The notes below the pieces were generated by a model. That model had not been told where the DNA came from and did no database searches. It saw only the letters and a program-made list of their open reading frames with translations. From positions 1 through 12,329 of the forward strand of contig CAJFQT010000036.1 in NCBI GenBank assembly GCA_904419095.1: a stretch of DNA of 12,329 nucleotides, written 5' to 3'. Below, piece by piece: positions 7,039 through 12,163 of this stretch; position 1 is the first letter of the stretch, and each line of letters opens with the position of its first letter. The position numbers and the translations under genes are program-made. This DNA is from an uncultured Clostridia bacterium. Lineage in GTDB: Bacteria > Bacillota > Clostridia > TANB77 > CAG-508.

Positions 7039-9045
7039 ATGGGAATAGAAAGAATAAAAATAGAAAATTACAAATCAATTAAAAAATGCAATTTAAATTT
7101 AAGCCAGTTAAATGCATTAATAGGGGAAAATGGTTGTGGAAAAACAAATGTAATATCTGCAATAAAATATTTTTACAACAATCTTATTTCGGAAAATGAT
7201 GATGGCGAAATATTTGATAAAAATAATTCATTTAGTAATACTGTCAAAATAGGAATAGAATATGATTGTACATATTTAAGAAAAATAATATTGAAAAAGA
7301 TAAACAATATAAATATATTAACAGGTGAAATCAAAGCAGATTATTACAGAAAGATATATACTCTTATAAACAAAAATAAAATATATTTAGAACTAACAAA
7401 AATAAAAAATACACCAATAAAATGGAATATACCATCAAGAGCAGATAGAGAAATAATCTACAACATTTTTCCAGTATATACAATAGATACTAAAAACATT
7501 GGTGTAGAAACTTGGAATCTTATCTGGAAAGAGATAGGAGATCTTATAAAAATAGAGAATGAGGTCGCCGAGAATTTTCAGGAGCAGATTTCTGAAATAA
7601 TTAAAGATGGACAAGATAATAAAATGGCAAGAAGATTTTCAGAATTAGAGAAAGTTTTGCAAGATTCGGAAATACAAATAAAAAAATATACACAACGAGA
7701 ATATGCAACTGCAATAACAAAAATGTATTATAATGGTGAAAATTTTGAAATAGCTGAACATAAACCAGACTATTTTTCAGAAGGAACAAATTCATTTAAT
7801 TATATTAATACATTAATAAATATTGTAAATGCAATAAAAAATATGAAAATAAAATTTCCAACAATAATAATAGACGAGCCAGAAATAAGTCTGCATCATA
7901 AATATATAGATAAGTTGTCAGAAAATATAATTAATAAATCTAAAAAAATACAATTTATATTAGCGACCCATTCTTCAAGATTGCTAAAAAATATATTAAA
8001 AGAAGAAACTAATAATAGAAAAGTGTTTAATTTAAGATACAAAAATAAATATACGCAATGTTCAGAAATGAAATTATTAGACGAACAAAGGCAAATAAAC
8101 TTTATACAAGATGAGCATGTAAATTGCTATTTTTCAACTATGATATTATTAGTGGAAGGCGAAAGTGAAATAGAATTATTAAATAATAAATATTTAAGAG
8201 TAATTTACCCAATTTTGTCAAATTTAGATATAGTGAAGGCTGAATCAAATAGAGTAATAGAAAATAGTCTTTTACCAAATAAAAGAAACTATAAGACACC
8301 ATATTTAGTTGTTATAGATATGGATAAAATAATATGTGTAGATAAAGAAAAAAATAAATTTAATATAAAAAGTAAAGATGGATATTTTTTATATAAAGAA
8401 AAAGAAAATTATTATTATGGCGATAAAAGACTAGAAATACATCATAAAAGAATAAGAATAGAAAAAATGGTTCAAAAATGTAGATTTCATTATTCATTAC
8501 CATTTTATGCTTGTAGAGATACGAATTTTTATGTTTTAAAGAATTGTATCAAAGAATATTTTTTAAATTATAATATATTTGTAAATGATACGACAGTTGA
8601 GGGAATGCTAATAAATGATGAAAATTATGATCTTTTCTGGGATTTTTATAAAAATGTAATAAAAAAGCACGAAGACGTAGGAGAGCTTGAAAAATACTAT
8701 AATAGCTTGAAAGAATACAATAAAGTTAATTTATTGAGATTATTAGTAGATGGAAAAACAGACTATATTTTAAAATTAAAAGATCTAGATAAAATATATC
8801 CAGACGTGAAAGATTTAATAAATAAATATAGAATAAGTAAAACAAGTGGATGGATAACTTTATGGATAGAATATTATTTGATGTATCTATTAAAAATAGA
8901 TTATAGTGATGATAATCAAAATGGAAATAAAGAATTATCTAGAGAGTTATCAAAAAAGGTAGACATTTGTAGAAATAGCATTTATAATAATTTTAGAGAA
9001 ATATCTAATTTAATAAAAGAAATAACTAAAAGATATAGTAATTAA
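7039..9045 (+). CDS. OLD-family ATPase-TOPRIM nuclease, probable retron effector
   Basis: Likely toxic effector of the adjacent retron: an ATP-controlled nuclease kept inactive by the RT-msDNA complex. In 668 residues it has an ABC/AAA head with Walker A GENGCGKT (29-36), a long helical arm (about 155-240), signature-like FSEGTNSF (246-253), Walker B TIIIDEPE (275-282, Asp279, Glu280) and switch histidine His311 in ATHSS. A TOPRIM domain follows: LVEGESE (371-377, Glu373 and Glu377) and VIDMDK (425-430, Asp427, Asp429). About 240 residues continue to the C-terminus, including TTVEGML (518-524) and SGWITLW (603-609), as in OLD-type TOPRIM regions. All catalytic residues look intact. OLD ATPase-TOPRIM proteins are the effectors of type I-B retrons such as Retron-Eco8. 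The stop lies two bases before the ncRNA a1 repeat. Only a weak GAAG precedes the ATG. A Gabija GajA role is less likely, as no UvrD-like helicase is next to it. Confidence 0.85.
   Translation: MGIERIKIENYKSIKKCNLNLSQLNALIGENGCGKTNVISAIKYFYNNLISENDDGEIFDKNNSFSNTVKIGIEYDCTYLRKIILKKINNINILTGEIKADYYRKIYTLINKNKIYLELTKIKNTPIKWNIPSRADREIIYNIFPVYTIDTKNIGVETWNLIWKEIGDLIKIENEVAENFQEQISEIIKDGQDNKMARRFSELEKVLQDSEIQIKKYTQREYATAITKMYYNGENFEIAEHKPDYFSEGTNSFNYINTLINIVNAIKNMKIKFPTIIIDEPEISLHHKYIDKLSENIINKSKKIQFILATHSSRLLKNILKEETNNRKVFNLRYKNKYTQCSEMKLLDEQRQINFIQDEHVNCYFSTMILLVEGESEIELLNNKYLRVIYPILSNLDIVKAESNRVIENSLLPNKRNYKTPYLVVIDMDKIICVDKEKNKFNIKSKDGYFLYKEKENYYYGDKRLEIHHKRIRIEKMVQKCRFHYSLPFYACRDTNFYVLKNCIKEYFLNYNIFVNDTTVEGMLINDENYDLFWDFYKNVIKKHEDVGELEKYYNSLKEYNKVNLLRLLVDGKTDYILKLKDLDKIYPDVKDLINKYRISKTSGWITLWIEYYLMYLLKIDYSDDNQNGNKELSRELSKKVDICRNSIYNNFREISNLIKEITKRYSN
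8960..8988 (+). promoter_or_regulatory. Candidate internal promoter for retron ncRNA and RT
   Basis: TAGACA (8960-8965), exactly 17 bases, then a perfect TATAAT (8983-8988), all within the last 30 codons of the OLD-like gene. A transcript would start near 8995, about 50 bases before the a1 repeat, and could supply ncRNA and RT independently of the long upstream transcript. It overlaps coding sequence and the region is AT-rich, so chance is possible. Confidence 0.42.
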
Positions 9046-9047
9046 TT

Positions 9048-9061
9048 TTATATGGCGAGTA
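9048..9061 (+). repeat. Retron a1 inverted repeat
   Basis: Fourteen bases that pair with 9232-9245: nine Watson-Crick pairs, one G-U (G9057 with U9236), then four more pairs. It brings the branching G next to the reverse-transcription start. It begins two bases after the OLD-like stop codon. Confidence 0.85.
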
Positions 9062-9062
9062 G
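9062..9062 (+). other. Candidate branching guanosine of msDNA
   Basis: G within AGCGA immediately after a1. In characterised retrons the 2'-OH of such a G primes cDNA synthesis; Ec86 RNA has the same AGCGA context. Inferred by position. Confidence 0.7.
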
Positions 9063-9066
9063 CGAC

Positions 9067-9093
9067 CTTTTTAAACCTTTTAGATTTAAAAAG
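9067..9093 (+). other. msr stem-loop 1
   Basis: Perfect nine-base-pair stem CTTTTTAAA (9067-9075) with TTTAAAAAG (9085-9093), and a nine-base loop containing a run of U. The size and U-rich loop are typical of msr hairpins that are recognised by retron RTs. Confidence 0.75.
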
Positions 9094-9132
9094 CCTTGAT
9101 GTAAAGACTATTTATCTTTAGTAGAGCCAAGG
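9094..9132 (+). other. msr stem-loop 2
   Basis: Outer stem CCTTG (9094-9098) with CAAGG (9128-9132) and inner stem TAAAGA (9102-9107) with TCTTTA (9115-9120), closed by a seven-base loop with UUU. An asymmetric internal loop (3 and 7 bases) separates them. A competing pairing of 9106-9111 with 9139-9144 exists. Confidence 0.6.
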
Positions 9133-9144
9133 AAATTTATAGTC

Positions 9145-9231
9145 ACTTTCTGACTTATATTATCTCAGAATAATAAAATATTAGACCGACGCTTAATGGC
9201 ATATAGGGTCCTATATGAGCTTTTGAGAAAG
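9145..9231 (+). other. Probable msd core (template for msDNA)
   Basis: Segment ending beside a2 that can close on itself: ACTTTCT (9145-9151) with AGAAAGT (9226-9232), or alternatively TCTCAGAA (9163-9170) with TTTTGAGA (9221-9228, one G-T). GCT (9191-9193) with AGC (9218-9220) continues into the 9200-9217 hairpin. Limits are approximate; the cDNA may extend to about 9133. Confidence 0.6.
9200..9217. repeat. Near-palindromic hairpin in the msd
   Basis: Arms CATATAGG (9200-9207) and CCTATATG (9210-9217) are perfect inverted repeats around a two-base centre; physically, a seven-pair stem with a GGTC loop. In the msDNA it would form the terminal DNA hairpin. Confidence 0.75.
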
Positions 9232-9245
9232 TACTTGCCATATAA
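9232..9245 (+). repeat. Retron a2 inverted repeat
   Basis: Complement of a1 (9048-9061). Reverse transcription would begin just 5' of it. It ends 32 bases before the RT start codon. Confidence 0.85.
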
Positions 9246-9277
9246 TTTGATATAAATAAAAAAATAAAGAGGTAAAG

Positions 9278-10321
9278 ATGTTTATAATATCTAAAGATTA
9301 TTTGGTAGAAAATATAATAAAATATGATGAGAATAAAATAATTGCTGTAATGTTAAATAATATTATTTATTATCAAGAAATAAATGTGCTAAAAAAACGA
9401 GGAGTAAGAACGATATATACTATTGAAAAAGATACAGAATTTTATAACATGCAAAAAAATCTTCAAAAAAATTTTTTATCCAAGGTAGCACTTCCAACTT
9501 GTGTAAAAGGATTTTGCAAAGAAACATCATATTGTGATTTTTTGAAAGAACATATTAATAAAAGATATTATATGCGAATGGACATAAAAGATTTTTTTGA
9601 TTCTATAACAGAATTTCAGATACACGAAAGTTTACAAGACTTAGTTAAGTCAGAAGATGCAATAGATATTATTTTGAAATTATGTACATATGAAGGAATT
9701 TTACCTCAAGGAGCAGTAACATCACCAATGTTATCAAATATAGTATTTAGAAGAATAGACCAGAGAATATTAAAGTATTGTCAAAAGTTTGATGTTACAT
9801 ATACTAGATATGCAGACGATTTGCTTTTTTCAAGTAATAAAATAAATTTTAAGGATAACAAGTGGTTTTATAAAAAAATTAAATATATTTTACAAGAGAA
9901 TGGATTTAAATCAAATTATTCAAAAAGGCACATAGAGAAAGACAAGCTTTGTTTGGGTGGTTTTGTAGTGCAAAATGAAGTTAATCTATCTAGAAAGAAA
10001 CTTAATAATATAAATAAAATTTTATATTATTTTAAAGATAAAAATCAAAAAAATAAATATGTTGTTGATAAAAATTTAGTTGATGAAAATTGCATTGTTG
10101 AGATAAATAAATTAAAGATAATTGATAATAGTGGTCGACAGAGATGGATTACTACTTTGCCAGAGTTAATAAACTATTTGTGTGGATATAGATCATTTTT
10201 AATAGAAGTTGTTAACTCAAATGAGAATATTAAAACTAAAAAGATGAAAAATTTGCAAAATAAAATAAAGCAAATAGAAAAAGTTGTAAAGCAAATTAAT
10301 TTAATTGCAGAAAAAAATTAG
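9278..10321 (+). CDS. Retron reverse transcriptase
   Basis: RNA-directed DNA polymerase that should make msDNA from the ncRNA just upstream and hold it in complex with the effector. The 347-residue length is normal for retron RTs. Motifs in order: YMRMDIKDFFDSI (98-110, catalytic Asp102), LPQGAVTSPMLSNI (142-155), YTRYADDLLFSS (175-186, catalytic Asp180 and Asp181), GFKSNYSKRHI (209-219) and CLGGFVV (225-231). The retron NAxxH motif is reduced to FLKEH (88-92), keeping His92, and the VTG motif reads LGG (226-228), so this is a divergent clade. There is no maturase, endonuclease or fused effector domain. The lysine-rich C-terminal part (about 240-347, with GRQRWITTLPELINYLCGYRSF) is the thumb region that would bind the msr hairpins. 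AAAGAGG at 9266-9272 is five bases before ATG. The ncRNA structure makes a group II intron or DGR origin unlikely. Confidence 0.93.
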   Translation: MFIISKDYLVENIIKYDENKIIAVMLNNIIYYQEINVLKKRGVRTIYTIEKDTEFYNMQKNLQKNFLSKVALPTCVKGFCKETSYCDFLKEHINKRYYMRMDIKDFFDSITEFQIHESLQDLVKSEDAIDIILKLCTYEGILPQGAVTSPMLSNIVFRRIDQRILKYCQKFDVTYTRYADDLLFSSNKINFKDNKWFYKKIKYILQENGFKSNYSKRHIEKDKLCLGGFVVQNEVNLSRKKLNNINKILYYFKDKNQKNKYVVDKNLVDENCIVEINKLKIIDNSGRQRWITTLPELINYLCGYRSFLIEVVNSNENIKTKKMKNLQNKIKQIEKVVKQINLIAEKN

Positions 10322-10336
10322 TAAAAAATATAATAT

Positions 10337-10387
10337 AATTTTACTAGCTTAAGTATTAAAAATGTAATATAAATGTAAAATTTTTTT
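10337..10387 (+). terminator. Possible weak AT-rich terminator after the RT
   Basis: AATTTTAC (10337-10344) can pair with GTAAAATT (10375-10382), running into seven T residues (10381-10387). The loop is about 30 bases and the stem has a single G-C pair, so this is weak; it is the only terminator-like element between the RT and the next promoter. Confidence 0.25.
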
Positions 10388-10399
10388 ATCATAAATATC

Positions 10400-10428
10400 T
10401 TGATACAACTATAACAATATGATAGAAT
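10400..10428 (+). promoter_or_regulatory. Promoter of the cpsC-cpsD-cpsB operon
   Basis: TTGATA (10400-10405), 17-base spacer, TAGAAT (10423-10428) with an extended -10 TG at 10420-10421. Each hexamer matches consensus at five of six positions. Transcription would begin near 10435, giving a leader of about 34 bases. Two direct copies of AATGTAA (10361-10367, 10372-10378), 11 bases apart, lie upstream. Confidence 0.7.
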
Positions 10429-10457
10429 AATCACATATTGAATTTTGAAAGTAAAAA

Positions 10458-10462
10458 AGGAG
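10458..10462 (+). promoter_or_regulatory. Ribosome binding site deciding the cpsC start
   Basis: AGGAG six bases upstream of ATG 10469. It rules out the in-frame TTG at 10445, which lies upstream of this site and only about ten bases from the predicted transcription start. Confidence 0.75.
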
Positions 10463-10468
10463 AAAACA

Positions 10469-11161
10469 ATGGAAGAATTAGATTTAAAAGAACTATTCGA
10501 AATGTTTTGGAATCAAAAAATAAAAATAATATTAATAGTAGCAATATTCGTAGTTATAGGGATAATATATACAATGACATTTGTAACACCTGAATATACA
10601 GCTACAACAACTCTAGTTTTAGCAGGTCAAGAATCAGCAAATGCAAGTAATACAATTACAACAACAGATTTAACAATAAATTCAAAATTAGTTGCAACAT
10701 ATAGTGAACTGGTAACAAGCACTAATGTTGTAAGGCAAGTTATTTCAAATTTAGGAATTCCAATGGAAGAAGAAACTTTAAAAAAGAATATAAGTGTATC
10801 AGCACGTGAAGGTACGGATATGATAGAAATTGATGTGATTAATACAAATCCAACATATGCAATGCAAATAGCTAATGAAACAGCAAAAGTATTTATGGCT
10901 CAAGTTGCGGAAATTTATAATATTAATAATGTTCATGTTGTAGATGAAGCTGAAGAACCTAAAACACCATCAAATGTTAATCATACTAGAGATGTAATAA
11001 TATTTGCATTTGTAGGAGTAGTAGTTTCAGTAATATATGTATTAATAGCAAATATGTTAGATAATACAGTGAAATCAAGAGAAGAAGTGGAAAGGTTGTT
11101 TAAGATTCCAGTCATTGCAGAAATACCATTAGCAACAGTAGAAAAAGGAGGTAAAAAATAA
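10469..11161 (+). CDS. cpsC: Wzz/YveK/CpsC-type chain-length regulator and BY-kinase modulator
   Basis: Membrane protein that sets polysaccharide chain length and activates the kinase encoded next. The 230 residues have the standard layout: short cytoplasmic N-terminus (LDLKELFEMFWNQK), helix 1 (about 19-38), an extracytoplasmic domain of about 130 residues starting TPEYTATTTLVL (40-51), a proline-containing stretch AEEPKTPSNVN (161-171) before helix 2 (about 175-196), and a cytoplasmic tail with VKSREEVERLFKIPVIAEIP (201-220). In Gram-positive bacteria that tail docks on CpsD and stimulates it, in place of the activator half of fused Wzc. ATG 10469 is chosen because AGGAG sits six bases upstream. 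The last base of its TAA is the first base of the cpsD ATG, so translation is coupled. It is the first gene behind the 10400 promoter. Confidence 0.92.
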   Translation: MEELDLKELFEMFWNQKIKIILIVAIFVVIGIIYTMTFVTPEYTATTTLVLAGQESANASNTITTTDLTINSKLVATYSELVTSTNVVRQVISNLGIPMEEETLKKNISVSAREGTDMIEIDVINTNPTYAMQIANETAKVFMAQVAEIYNINNVHVVDEAEEPKTPSNVNHTRDVIIFAFVGVVVSVIYVLIANMLDNTVKSREEVERLFKIPVIAEIPLATVEKGGKK

Positions 11162-12144
11162 TGAAAAAAGAGTTAATAGCACAAAGAGATCCAAAATCTC
11201 CAATTTCTGAAGTTTTTAGAACATTAAGAACAAATATACAATTTATGAATAGTGGAAAAAAATTAAGAATAATACAAGTAGCATCTACTTTTCCAGGAGA
11301 AGGAAAAAGTTATGTTTCTTCAAATTTAGCAGTAACATTTGCCCAAGCAGGTAAAAGAGTAATAATAATAGATGCAGATATGAGAAAAGGAAGATTATAT
11401 TCAATCTTTGGTGCATCTCCAAGACCTGGGCTTTCAAATTATTTATCTGGAATGGATGCAGATGAAAATGGAAATTTAGATATTTCAAGATATATTCAAA
11501 GAACAGAAGTAGATAACTTATTACTAATTGCAGCAGGAAATATTCCACCAAATCCATCTGAATTATTAGTTTCAGAACAAATGAGAAATTTATTAGAAGA
11601 ATTAAAAGAAGTATGTGATATTGTAATAATAGATGGAACACCATGTGCATTAGTTGCAGATTCAGTAATTCTATCTAGAATAGTAGATACAACAGTTATT
11701 GTTACAGCATGCAAAGAAACAAAAAAAGATAATTTAGATAAAATTGTAAAAAATATAAAACAAGTTGGTGGAAATATTGCAGGAATTGTATTAAACAAAG
11801 TTCCAATATCTGCTAAAAAATATAATGAAAATTATTATTATGGTTCAACTTCAATGTCTAGTATGCCAAAATCAAAAGCAAGAATGAAGGAAAGCACTAA
11901 AAATGCAGAACTATTAAAAAGAAGAACTACAAGAAGTGTAGCACAAAATTTAGGACAAAATATAGCTAAGCCAGTAATAACCAATACACAAATAGAAACA
12001 AAGAAAGATGCAGGTGATCTACCAAAACCAAATTTTGGTCAAAATACAAATTCGGAAAATAATAGTGCATCAGTAGAAACAGCAAATGATATATTAAAAA
12101 AAGTAAATTCATATTTAGAACAAGAAAAAAAGAATTTAAACTAA
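11161..12144 (+). CDS. cpsD: CpsD/CapB-type tyrosine kinase (BY-kinase)
   Basis: Cytoplasmic P-loop autokinase that regulates polysaccharide assembly with CpsC. EVFRTLR (17-23) is the oligomerisation motif EX2RX2R. Walker A is in STFPGEGKS (42-50, Lys49), Walker A' is VIIIDADMRKG (67-77, Asp71 and Asp73) and Walker B is IVIIDGTP (154-161, Asp158). A tyrosine cluster YNENYYYG (221-228) provides four candidate phosphosites. The protein is 327 residues against about 230 for typical CpsD: after the tyrosines comes a roughly 100-residue tail that is basic (LLKRRTTRS, 251-259), then Asn/Ser/Thr-rich, ending in a charged helix-like stretch (about 306-325). The tyrosine cluster is therefore internal instead of terminal. 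AAGGAGG at 11145-11151 serves the ATG, which overlaps the cpsC stop by one base. A MinD-like ATPase is excluded by the Walker A' and the context. Confidence 0.93.
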   Translation: MKKELIAQRDPKSPISEVFRTLRTNIQFMNSGKKLRIIQVASTFPGEGKSYVSSNLAVTFAQAGKRVIIIDADMRKGRLYSIFGASPRPGLSNYLSGMDADENGNLDISRYIQRTEVDNLLLIAAGNIPPNPSELLVSEQMRNLLEELKEVCDIVIIDGTPCALVADSVILSRIVDTTVIVTACKETKKDNLDKIVKNIKQVGGNIAGIVLNKVPISAKKYNENYYYGSTSMSSMPKSKARMKESTKNAELLKRRTTRSVAQNLGQNIAKPVITNTQIETKKDAGDLPKPNFGQNTNSENNSASVETANDILKKVNSYLEQEKKNLN

Positions 12145-12163
12145 CAAGAGAGGAAACAAGAAA

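Larger units (their letters stand above)
9048..9245 (+). ncRNA. Retron msr-msd non-coding RNA
   Basis: Structured interval between the OLD-like gene and the reverse transcriptase, read as the primer-template RNA of a retron. Its ends are complementary over 14 bases (a1 9048-9061, a2 9232-9245; one G-U pair). Directly at the end of a1 is AGC (9061-9063), the usual context of the branching guanosine, here G9062. Two msr hairpins follow (9067-9093 and 9094-9132), both with UUU in the loop as in known msr RNAs. The region from about 9133 to 9231 is the likely msd, which the RT would copy starting beside a2 to give a msDNA of very roughly 85-100 bases. The msd contains complementary segments near its base and a hairpin at 9200-9217. 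The branch position, cDNA end and exact msr/msd border are inferred from known retrons such as Ec86, not shown by the sequence. Confidence 0.85.

Noticed and set aside
7039..9045. Gabija GajA or a stand-alone OLD system
   Set aside because: No UvrD-like GajB helicase is adjacent, whereas an msr-msd and RT follow directly; the retron effector role explains the context better.
9278..10321. Diversity-generating retroelement or group II intron RT
   Set aside because: No template/variable repeat pair, no Avd-like gene, no maturase or endonuclease domain, and the flanking RNA has a retron layout instead of intron domain V.
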